Below are positions 32,678 through 41,760 of a DNA stretch of 43,728 nucleotides, one piece after another (within the stretch, counting starts at the first letter, position 1; the number at the start of each line of letters is the position of its first letter). This DNA comes from Gelidibacter sp. (GTDB taxonomy: Bacteria > Bacteroidota > Bacteroidia > Flavobacteriales > Flavobacteriaceae). Both the position numbers and the translations under genes were made by a program. The stretch spans positions 1-43,728 of the forward strand of contig JAAFHC010000005.1 in assembly GCA_010906935.1 (NCBI GenBank), read 5' to 3'. The notes under the pieces were generated by a model. The model was not told the origin of the DNA, did no database searches, and worked only from the letters and a program-made list of their open reading frames with translations.

Positions 32678-35600
32678 AAACAAATAAGTATCAAAATCTA
32701 CTCTCAGTAGATCCAATTGAAGCATTTCAAAAAATAAAATCAAATTATTTGAGGTATTTTAAAACAATGTATAGTTTTAATGATAAGGAATTAAATGAAA
32801 AGAAAAATGACGAATTAGAAAAAAACAATACGCTTTTAAGAGAGCCTTATTTAGAATTATTGCCAGAATATATTACGGCAATGATTAATAATAAAACCGT
32901 AAACAATATTTCAGAAATTTCAGATTTTGCTACAAATAGTTTCTGGAACAATTCAGATATATCAAAAGCTTTTTTCTCAAAGTTTATTGAACCTGGTTTA
33001 ATGAGTTATCCACCTTACCAACATCAAATTGATATGTTCGAGAAGGTATTTGTGAATGGGAAAAATACAGTAATAAATTCAGGTACGGGCTCTGGGAAAA
33101 CGGAAGCATTTCTTTTACCGCTATTTGCTAGTTTATATAAAGAAGCAAAAAAATGGGAAACACCTCAGTACATTAGCTCAAATTGGTTCACTATTCAGGC
33201 TAATGATGGTGGCTATAAACCTATTCAACGTAATGGTGAAAATAGAATTGCTGCTATACGATCTTTAATTTTATACCCAATGAATGCATTGGTGGAAGAT
33301 CAAATGACACGTTTAAGAAAGGCATTAGATTGTGATGAAGTACGTGAACATTTTGATAGTGATAAAGGACTAAAAGGCAACAGAATTTATTTCGGACAAT
33401 ACAATGGGAGCACTATCACATCAGGTAATTTTGTGGATTCAATTAATAAAAACAAAAGGAGATTTTGTCACCAAAAATTACAAGAAATTATTGCACAATC
33501 TAATAACACGGAAGCTTTTGTCAATCAAAATAAGGACAGAAAAGATGATGTCTTATACATTGCTCCAAGGTTAACTTCTAACAACAGAACTTCAGAAATG
33601 ATTGTACGTTGGGATATGCAAGTAACTCCTCCAGATATTTTAATTACAAACTTTTCAATGTTAAGCGTAATGCTAATGAGAGACATTGAATCCAATATGT
33701 TTGAAAGCACAAAAAAATGGATTAAAGAAGATCAATCAAATGTATTCCATCTAATAGTTGATGAATTACATTTATTTAGAGGAACTTCAGGTACTGAAAT
33801 AGCCTATTTAATTAGAATGTTTCTTGATGCGATTGGTGTACCTCCTGTAATTGAATTAAATGGAAAAGCAACACCGAACCCACAATTAAGAATTTTAGCT
33901 TCAAGCGCCTCCTTAGGTGATGAAAATAAAACTCAGGAATATCTAAACCAATTCTTTGGGGTATACAACGAAGATGCTACTAAAAAAGCATTTGAAATAC
34001 AAAGTGGTAGTGATTATATTCCAAAAAAAGGAAATCAAATAGATTTTTCATTATTTGATAGTATTAAATCAGACTATATACAAAAAACAACAATAGAAAA
34101 AGAAATAATTAAAAACCAACTAGCATTAAAATTAGGGCACAAAACAATAAGTGATTTTTTCAATACAGAAGCTGAAAATATATTCGCTTATTTTAGAGAA
34201 GCTTGTACTAATAATAATGGGAAAGTAGTGCCAATTGGTATAGATGAATTAATTAATAAGTTATTTAATAAAAATCAACTAGCATTGAGAGGTTTCTTAA
34301 TCTTAAGAGCTGATGCCGAGATTAACAATTTAAAATGTAAACTACCTAGAATAAGATTCCACCAATTTTATAAATACATTGAAGGTTTATGGGCTGAATT
34401 AACTCCTCAAATACCTGACAAACCCCAAAATCCTTTTGGTGATTTAATGTATATTCCTGTAAGTGCAAAAAAGGGGAATGATGGCACAATTCACAAAGTA
34501 TTGGAAACCTTACGTTGTGAAAAATGTGGAGCAGCATTTATAGGAGGAAACAAAAGTATAGATAGAGATCAACAAAAATGGGAACTATCTTTAAACAGTC
34601 CTGAATTAAATAAAATACCAAACAATCAAGTCACTCCTTTGGTTCAAAATAAATGGTATCAAGACTATGCAGTTTTTTGGCCAAATGAAAAAAACCAAAA
34701 GGAATATGCACTTTTTAGAGAAGATGAAAACGGGGATGATAAAAGAGAGGATTTCAAACAAACAAATGAAAATAATGTTAGTGCCTTTAACCGGACAAAT
34801 GTAAGAGGAAATTGGAAAAAATCATTTTTAAATCCGTACAATGGTAATATCATTTTTCAAGAAGACACTTCTAATCCAAGTGATATTAAAGGATATACAT
34901 TCGTATTAACATCAAATAGAAATCATAACCATATAATAGATTTTCACAATTATGAAATTGATTTAATCCAAGCACTACCGCACGAATGTCCAAATTGTAA
35001 TACAAATTACGGCAGGCGTTTATACACCAAATCACCTATCAGAAGTTTTAGAACAGGTATTGCACGTAGCAATCAGGTGTTAAGTAAAGAGTTATTATAT
35101 CAATTAGATAGTAAAAATCCTAAATTAGTAGGTTTCTCAGATAGCCGACAAGATGCAGCTAGTCAAGCTTTTGATATTGAAACGGAACATTTCAGAGACA
35201 TTGTCAGAATGTTATTTTTACAATGTATTGAAGAATTAAATCAGCCAGATCCAAAAATTTTGGAATTAATTGAAAAAACGAAGAAAATCGGTGGCATTAT
35301 ATTTTCTGAAATAAAGGACTATGAATCAATTCCTGATGCATACAAAATTGCAGGATATGTAATTGCAAATAATAATATTGAGTTAGAAAAGTACTTGAAC
35401 CCAAATAGCCATTTTAATTTAGAAATTTTAATTGAAACAGGACATAATCAATTGGATGGTGTATTAGTTAAAAAACTATTACAATTAGGGATGAATCCAA
35501 ACGGTGTAGGCTTTGAAAAAGAATATATTGAAGATCATCATTGGAGTAATTTTTATGATTTTGAAGACGGTAAAATTGCTCCAATAAACTTAATTAGAAA

Positions 35601-38532
35601 TAGGATTAGAAATAATAACTTCAATCTTCCAACTGATTTTTTAGATGCTGTTAAAGACCAATTATTTGCAACAATATTTAGAAATAGCTTTGGTATTTAT
35701 ACGGATGTAAATTCAGAAAGTGCAGGGATAGGCTATCTGAAAATGAGACATAATACTACCAACCAATATTATAATGCACTTAAAATTCAGCTACCAACAT
35801 TTGTAATGTTGGATAATTTTTTAGATGCTTTTCTAAGAATGATGGGGGATAATTATAGATATACAGATAATGATTCGTTTGAATCTAAGGATTATGCTAG
35901 TTATTTAAGTCTTCCAACAAAATTTAAAAATTTTATTGAACAGTTTTCAGAGATATACGCTCTTGATAGTGATGAATTAGGAAATAATATATACAATTAT
36001 ATAAGTAGCATTTTTGGAAATGTTCGATTTATAATTATGCCAAATGCATTGGAGTTCGAAATGGTCAAAGACGATTCCAATTATTATGAATGCGGAAATT
36101 GTAAAAAAATTCACTTACACAAAGGAAATTCCTTATGTACAAATCTTCAATGTATAGAAAGATTACCTATAAATCCAAGTGGTCAAGCAATTGATTTAAG
36201 AACAAATAACTTTATTAGCTTTGATATACTTAATGAACCTCGCAGCCCAATTAGACTGCATACTGCTGAATTAACAGGGCAAACAGACAATCAAGCTGAA
36301 AGGCAATTATTATTTAAAGGTGTTATAATACAAAATGATCAAATTGAACACAACCGAGAAAAACTAGCTAAAGAAATTGATATGTTAAACGTCACTACTA
36401 CTATGGAAGTTGGTGTTGACATTGGAAGTTTACAAGCTATCTTTCAAGGAAATATGCCACCAACTAGATACAATTATCAACAACGTGTAGGTCGTGGTGG
36501 TCGAAGAGGACAGGCATATTCTGCTGCACTTACATTTTGTAGAGGAAGAAGTCACGACACATATTATTATTTTGATGGTATTGATGAGATTACTGGTGGT
36601 GATGCCCCTTCCCCTATTTTGGCTTTAGAACCTACGAGAGTAGGTAACAACTATGAAATAAAAAAGCCAATTGTAAGAAGAATTTTAACAAAAACAATTT
36701 TAAAATTAGCATTTCAAAATATAAACATAACCAATTCTACCAGTGATACTCACGGTGAGTTTGGGCTTGCTGAAGATTGGCTAATTTACAAACCACAATT
36801 ACAGAATTGGTTGTCTTTAAACTCAGACATTATAAATAAATACGTAGAATATTATTTGAATCAATTTAATTATAACAATCGAATTATAAATGATATTGAA
36901 TCTTTAAAAAAATGGTTAAGTGATTCATTAATAAATGAAATTGATAATGCAGTGGAGAAAAATAGTTACACAGAAGGCTTAGCGCAAACATTAGCTGAAG
37001 CTGGTTTGTTACCAATGTTTGGTATGCCTAGTAATACTAGGAATTTCTATCACGGTGAATACAAAAATGAATTAAAAACTATTGATCGTACTTTAGAACA
37101 AGCTATAACAGAATTTGCTCCTGGATCAATCAGAACCAAAGATAAAGGTGAATATGAATCTGTGGGGATAACTATTCCCTTATATGTAAAAACAGATTAC
37201 AATAACAGTAATATTAAACGAATAAATGCAATTCGAAAGTTTGATGGTACTAATAATAATCAACTAAATGCTTTAGAAAATAGTTATAGCCTTGTAATTG
37301 ATGAATCACAAAATATTGTAAATATCCAAAATCTGTATGCACCAATTATTGAACCTAATTTTGCAAAAAGGCTTGTCATTCCTAAAGCATTTCGCACGGC
37401 TAATATTCTCAATAATTATGGGCACAATACTAATAACAGAGATGTTCTTTCAACATTTTCTTCTTCGAGGATTTTCGCAAATGAAAATGATAATTCCTCA
37501 AATCAAATTTCAGAAAATAATTATAGTTTAAAATATTTCGATTATGAAGCTGATATTTGGCATATAAACAATAATAATGATAATTATTTTGAAGGAGCTT
37601 CTCTTCAAAATTTTCAACAAGCAGGCACTAATAGATGGTGCAACACAACTGTAAGCAGTAATAATGGATCTCAAACTGAAGAGTGTACTCCAAATTTCAT
37701 TGTACGTAGATTTTTTAGAGGACAAGAATCAATTCAAACAGAAGAAATTGCATTGGGCGCAAAAAAATCAACTGAACTCATAAAATTGCAATTAAATAAG
37801 ATCCCTAACACTCTTAACTTAAATTTATTTACTGGCAACAAACCAGCAATAAAGGCAGCCTTTTATTCAGCTGCTTTTATTTTACAAAGAGTTACCGCTG
37901 ATATTTTAGATATAGAACCTCGTGAGCTTGAAATAAGCGAATTGAAAAATTCAAATGGCATTCCCTACTTATATTTAAGTGATGCTGCACCTAATGGTTC
38001 AGGATTTGTAAATTATCTATTTAATAATTTTAATCAAATCCTTGATCAAATTTTAAACGCTGAGCATAGCTTTATTAAATCAATAATAAATCATCGTGAT
38101 CAATGTTCAACATCTTGCCAAAAGTGTCTAAACAGTTATGATAACTCTGGCTATCACCACGTATTAGATTGGAGACTTGGTCTTGGCTTGCTTAGGTTAA
38201 TGTCTAATGCAAATTATTCATTCGGATTAAATGATGATCATTCAAAATATGTAGAACTTAATGATTTAAAGATGTTAATTGATCAAATATCTGAAACGAT
38301 TTCAAAAGTTGATGCTGCCTTTAAAACAAAAAAAGGAGTACAACTAAAATATTTAGAAAAAACAAATGGAAATCCTCTTTTAGGTTTTAAAAATGAAAAT
38401 AACCTTGTCATTCATCCATTCTGGGATAAAGCGACTGTAATAAGAAATGTAAATCAATTAATAGGAAAGCTTCCTTTAAAAGAAGATGGGTTAATTGATT
38501 TATTTGAATCATTACGAATAATAAAATATTAA
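32674..38532 (+). CDS. DruE-like DEAD/DEAH helicase with DUF1998
   Basis: This 1952-residue SF2 helicase has Walker A GTGSGKT (137-143), Walker B VDELH (D363-H366), SSASLG, and motif VI RVGRGGRR (from 1271). A zinc ribbon is split over C615/C618 and C772/C775, a second CxxC pair set is at C1140/C1143/C1155/C1160, and the C-terminal DUF1998 ends with GSGFVNYLFN and the cluster C1811, C1815, C1818 before LNSYDN and LDWRLGLGLL. This architecture and size fit DruE of Druantia better than DrmA of DISARM, which is shorter. The stretches YPMNALVEDQMTRLRKALD and GNRIYFGQYNG are typical. It should translocate on or unwind nucleic acid. It is coupled to the upstream gene (ATGA) and five bases from the RT gene. 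Confidence 0.82.
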   Translation: MKTNKYQNLLSVDPIEAFQKIKSNYLRYFKTMYSFNDKELNEKKNDELEKNNTLLREPYLELLPEYITAMINNKTVNNISEISDFATNSFWNNSDISKAFFSKFIEPGLMSYPPYQHQIDMFEKVFVNGKNTVINSGTGSGKTEAFLLPLFASLYKEAKKWETPQYISSNWFTIQANDGGYKPIQRNGENRIAAIRSLILYPMNALVEDQMTRLRKALDCDEVREHFDSDKGLKGNRIYFGQYNGSTITSGNFVDSINKNKRRFCHQKLQEIIAQSNNTEAFVNQNKDRKDDVLYIAPRLTSNNRTSEMIVRWDMQVTPPDILITNFSMLSVMLMRDIESNMFESTKKWIKEDQSNVFHLIVDELHLFRGTSGTEIAYLIRMFLDAIGVPPVIELNGKATPNPQLRILASSASLGDENKTQEYLNQFFGVYNEDATKKAFEIQSGSDYIPKKGNQIDFSLFDSIKSDYIQKTTIEKEIIKNQLALKLGHKTISDFFNTEAENIFAYFREACTNNNGKVVPIGIDELINKLFNKNQLALRGFLILRADAEINNLKCKLPRIRFHQFYKYIEGLWAELTPQIPDKPQNPFGDLMYIPVSAKKGNDGTIHKVLETLRCEKCGAAFIGGNKSIDRDQQKWELSLNSPELNKIPNNQVTPLVQNKWYQDYAVFWPNEKNQKEYALFREDENGDDKREDFKQTNENNVSAFNRTNVRGNWKKSFLNPYNGNIIFQEDTSNPSDIKGYTFVLTSNRNHNHIIDFHNYEIDLIQALPHECPNCNTNYGRRLYTKSPIRSFRTGIARSNQVLSKELLYQLDSKNPKLVGFSDSRQDAASQAFDIETEHFRDIVRMLFLQCIEELNQPDPKILELIEKTKKIGGIIFSEIKDYESIPDAYKIAGYVIANNNIELEKYLNPNSHFNLEILIETGHNQLDGVLVKKLLQLGMNPNGVGFEKEYIEDHHWSNFYDFEDGKIAPINLIRNRIRNNNFNLPTDFLDAVKDQLFATIFRNSFGIYTDVNSESAGIGYLKMRHNTTNQYYNALKIQLPTFVMLDNFLDAFLRMMGDNYRYTDNDSFESKDYASYLSLPTKFKNFIEQFSEIYALDSDELGNNIYNYISSIFGNVRFIIMPNALEFEMVKDDSNYYECGNCKKIHLHKGNSLCTNLQCIERLPINPSGQAIDLRTNNFISFDILNEPRSPIRLHTAELTGQTDNQAERQLLFKGVIIQNDQIEHNREKLAKEIDMLNVTTTMEVGVDIGSLQAIFQGNMPPTRYNYQQRVGRGGRRGQAYSAALTFCRGRSHDTYYYFDGIDEITGGDAPSPILALEPTRVGNNYEIKKPIVRRILTKTILKLAFQNINITNSTSDTHGEFGLAEDWLIYKPQLQNWLSLNSDIINKYVEYYLNQFNYNNRIINDIESLKKWLSDSLINEIDNAVEKNSYTEGLAQTLAEAGLLPMFGMPSNTRNFYHGEYKNELKTIDRTLEQAITEFAPGSIRTKDKGEYESVGITIPLYVKTDYNNSNIKRINAIRKFDGTNNNQLNALENSYSLVIDESQNIVNIQNLYAPIIEPNFAKRLVIPKAFRTANILNNYGHNTNNRDVLSTFSSSRIFANENDNSSNQISENNYSLKYFDYEADIWHINNNNDNYFEGASLQNFQQAGTNRWCNTTVSSNNGSQTEECTPNFIVRRFFRGQESIQTEEIALGAKKSTELIKLQLNKIPNTLNLNLFTGNKPAIKAAFYSAAFILQRVTADILDIEPRELEISELKNSNGIPYLYLSDAAPNGSGFVNYLFNNFNQILDQILNAEHSFIKSIINHRDQCSTSCQKCLNSYDNSGYHHVLDWRLGLGLLRLMSNANYSFGLNDDHSKYVELNDLKMLIDQISETISKVDAAFKTKKGVQLKYLEKTNGNPLLGFKNENNLVIHPFWDKATVIRNVNQLIGKLPLKEDGLIDLFESLRIIKY

Positions 38533-38537
38533 GAAAT

Positions 38538-41500
38538 ATGGAATATACAGTAGAACAAATCAATAACGCATATATCAAACTCAAATCATATATATATTAT
38601 GATAATACAGATATATTATTAAGGAAACAATTAGTTGAATTTGAGACGAATAAAACAAAAAACATTAATTCTCTTTTTGGTTTTAGTCCAAAACCATATG
38701 AGTTTGATGAAAAATTTAGTATTGGACAAAAAATTCCTGTAAATAAAAAACTAGAAGTATTAACAAATATGATAAACTCTTATCATAACTCTCAAAAAGC
38801 AGAGGATTTCTTTCAATACCTATTTAATCAATTGGGAGTGAGTTTTTATCCTAAAAAAATTACGCAATTAGAAAACCAAGAATCTAATTTTATTTCAAAT
38901 GTTCGTTTAAATGGGAATTATGAACTCGATAGAGTTAACGCATTTATAAAAGTTCCTATTGAATTTCACATCTTAAGTGTTTTATGGATTATCGAAGATG
39001 GAATTAGTCTTGATTCCAAATTACAAGATTGCTGCTTTGGTAATAGATTGCTTCTAAATAATGATAAAGATAAAATTGTCCAAGGATCTGGTTTATTTAA
39101 ACCTTACTTCAAACAATATCAAAGATGGAGAGATGATTCTGTTTTGACAGCTAATGAATTATTAGAAAAAGATAAAAATGTTTTATTCGTCAATCTCGAT
39201 ATTAAAGATTACTTCCATTCTATTAGATTAGACATTAACAAGCTAAACCCAATAAAACGAAGAATATATCCATCACTACAGAATCACCAAAATATGCAAG
39301 ATTTAATGGCGAAACTTCATATTGATTATACTAAATTAATTGCTGAAAAATATAAAGTTCCAAATGATTTTTATAATCAAATAGTGAATAACAAAGGAGA
39401 TATCGTTAAAGTAATTCTTCCAATTGGATTGCTATCTTCATACGTTCTAGCAAATGATTATTTAAAGGAGTTTGATCAAAATATGCTTAACAATATTAAA
39501 CCAGCTTATTATGGTCGTTATGTTGATGATATTTTAATAGTTATATCTCCTTCCGATTTAATTGATAAAATAGAAAATTCAAATGATGAAAATGAAAACT
39601 GCACAAAAGTTGAGAAAATAATTAAAGAAGTTTTTAATTCAATTATTGAAATCGAAAAACTAGATAATAAAACAACTTTTAAATTAAAAAACTTTGAGTC
39701 CTTATATTGTCAAAGTGAAAAATCTTTGGTATATTTTTTTAAACACGATGAATCTTCGTTAGTTATAGATAAACTCAAAAGAGAGTTAGATGAACGAACT
39801 AGTGAATTTAGAGATATACCTTTAGATTCAGAAGAAGATGATTCTTTTGAAAAAAACGCCTATCATTTATTATACGACAACTCAGAAGGTAAAATAAGAA
39901 CATTGAAGGATTATAAAGAAAATCGTTTTGGTTTATCAATTTATTTATCAAATAAAATATTTACAGCTTTAAGACATCAAAGCAAACTTCCTGAAAATGA
40001 AATTGAAAAAATACTCAAGTTTTTTAAAGGTGCAAACTGTTTAGAGTTTTATGGCTTATGGGAAAAAATATTTACACTCTTTTTAGTAAATAAAAATCCC
40101 AATGCTTATGTGAACTTTTATTTACACTGTGCTCAGCAAATTGATAAAATTGCCAACAAAACCAATAACAGAAAAAAAACAATTAAAAATACAAATCTTA
40201 ATTATTCAGAAGTTAAATTTACTTTAATTGAATATTTGGATTGTGCACACGAACTAACGCTTTCTCTCAACCCTTCTTTCATTTCAAAAGCCAAAAAAGC
40301 TTCTAGAAATTTTGAATTTCAAAGTAAAAAATTGGAAAACTCATCATACGAGTTCTTCTTTTCAGATTTTTCGCCATCAGAATCAAGATCATTTTGGATT
40401 CAAAGATTTAGAGAGGCAAATTTTGTCAGACACAAATATATTGTACAACCATTAATAAATTACACGGAAGAATCTAAACAAGGTTGGGCAGATTTAACTG
40501 TTCTCTCCTTTGATTTTTCAAAATACAAATTAAACGAAGAACTTTTAAAAAACTCACCAAGACAAATAAGGTTTTGGGAATGTTCAATGGCCTATGCATA
40601 TAGTGAATTTGAAGAGCTTTGCAATAATTTATCTAAAAATGCAAATCATTCAATTTTAAACTTTAATTACGAAGAAAACACTAATGATTTTGGTAATAAT
40701 AGTACTACTGAAAAGTTATATTTAGATGCAGTATTTGAATTATATAAAAAAGTTAACTCAAACCATATACCTTATTATTTATTATCTGATATAAACTTTA
40801 AAAATCAAATTTATACTTATAATATTTGTAAAGAAAATAATAATTCAAAACTTACGGAAATAAATGTTAAAACTGGTATATCAAAAATTTCATCTCCAAA
40901 AATAGCCTTCGCAAATACAAAAGTTCTAGAGGAGAATATAAAAAAAGGAATTAGAGGAGAAACAAATTTTTCAAGTGATCGTTATAATAAACTAGCTCTT
41001 ATATTAAAAAAGGCAAGAATTGAAAATGCTGATATTCTATTGTTTCCTGAATTTTTTATTCCTATAGAATTATTATCAAACTTATGTCGTTTCTCTGAAA
41101 AAAACCAAACAGTTACAATAACTGGTCTCGAACATATTACTTTAAATAAAAAATCTTATAATTTTGTTGTAAATATCTTGCCTGTAGAAATTAATGGAAT
41201 TAAAGATTCAGTAGTTATTTTTAGACTTAAAAATCATTATGCACATCTCGAAGAAGTATTAATAAAAGGCAATCATTATAAAATTCCAAAACCATCACCA
41301 ATGCGTTACGATATTATTAATTGGAATAATATTTATTTAACAACATTTTATTGTTTTGAATTGGCAAATATATCTCATAGATCAATAGTTAAAGGAAAAA
41401 TAGATTTAATGATTGGTATTGAATTTAATAAAGATTTACCTTACTTTTCTAATATTGTTGAAGCAACATCTAGAGATATTCATTGCTATTTTGCTCAAGC

Positions 41501-41747
41501 TAATACCTCACAATATGGTGACTCAAGACTTACACAACCATCAAAAACGGCCATTAAGGATTTACTTCGTTTAAAAGGAGGGATTAATGATGCAATATTA
41601 GTTGCTATAATTGACCTTGATAAATTGAGAGAATTTCAAAGAACTAAATTTGAGTTATCTAGAAATGATGATAATTTTAAACCATTGCCACCAGATTTTA
41701 AGGTAAATGATGTAATCAATAGAATCAATAACAAAACTATTCTATAG
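38538..41747 (+). CDS. Reverse transcriptase-nitrilase fusion (DRT class 1 type)
   Basis: The 1069-residue protein joins a reverse transcriptase to a C-terminal nitrilase. RT motifs are A NLDIKDYF (D221, D224), B LPIGLLSSYVLANDYL and C YVDD (328-331). The nitrilase (about 790-1060) keeps the catalytic triad: E838 (LFPEFF), K898 (RLKNHY) and C939 (FYCFELAN). The fusion is the hallmark of defence-associated RT type 1 (UG1/UG5 group), which protects against phages; the nitrilase substrate is unknown. Between them (450-780) lies a helical region of unknown fold, and no maturase domain is seen, so it is not a group II intron RT. Usually DRT1 is described as a stand-alone gene. Here it starts five bases after druE and 13 bases before the next gene, leaving no room for a separate template RNA. 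Confidence 0.85.
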   Translation: MEYTVEQINNAYIKLKSYIYYDNTDILLRKQLVEFETNKTKNINSLFGFSPKPYEFDEKFSIGQKIPVNKKLEVLTNMINSYHNSQKAEDFFQYLFNQLGVSFYPKKITQLENQESNFISNVRLNGNYELDRVNAFIKVPIEFHILSVLWIIEDGISLDSKLQDCCFGNRLLLNNDKDKIVQGSGLFKPYFKQYQRWRDDSVLTANELLEKDKNVLFVNLDIKDYFHSIRLDINKLNPIKRRIYPSLQNHQNMQDLMAKLHIDYTKLIAEKYKVPNDFYNQIVNNKGDIVKVILPIGLLSSYVLANDYLKEFDQNMLNNIKPAYYGRYVDDILIVISPSDLIDKIENSNDENENCTKVEKIIKEVFNSIIEIEKLDNKTTFKLKNFESLYCQSEKSLVYFFKHDESSLVIDKLKRELDERTSEFRDIPLDSEEDDSFEKNAYHLLYDNSEGKIRTLKDYKENRFGLSIYLSNKIFTALRHQSKLPENEIEKILKFFKGANCLEFYGLWEKIFTLFLVNKNPNAYVNFYLHCAQQIDKIANKTNNRKKTIKNTNLNYSEVKFTLIEYLDCAHELTLSLNPSFISKAKKASRNFEFQSKKLENSSYEFFFSDFSPSESRSFWIQRFREANFVRHKYIVQPLINYTEESKQGWADLTVLSFDFSKYKLNEELLKNSPRQIRFWECSMAYAYSEFEELCNNLSKNANHSILNFNYEENTNDFGNNSTTEKLYLDAVFELYKKVNSNHIPYYLLSDINFKNQIYTYNICKENNNSKLTEINVKTGISKISSPKIAFANTKVLEENIKKGIRGETNFSSDRYNKLALILKKARIENADILLFPEFFIPIELLSNLCRFSEKNQTVTITGLEHITLNKKSYNFVVNILPVEINGIKDSVVIFRLKNHYAHLEEVLIKGNHYKIPKPSPMRYDIINWNNIYLTTFYCFELANISHRSIVKGKIDLMIGIEFNKDLPYFSNIVEATSRDIHCYFAQANTSQYGDSRLTQPSKTAIKDLLRLKGGINDAILVAIIDLDKLREFQRTKFELSRNDDNFKPLPPDFKVNDVINRINNKTIL

Positions 41748-41760
41748 CTTTTATAATTTT

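Noticed and set aside
32674-38532. Reading the large helicase as DrmA of DISARM
   Set aside because: It is far longer than DrmA, no DrmB, DrmC or methyltransferase partner is adjacent, and domain order fits DruE better.
38538-41747. Group II intron or retron reverse transcriptase
   Set aside because: No maturase domain, intron structure or retron-type RNA was seen, and the C-terminal nitrilase marks the DRT1 group.
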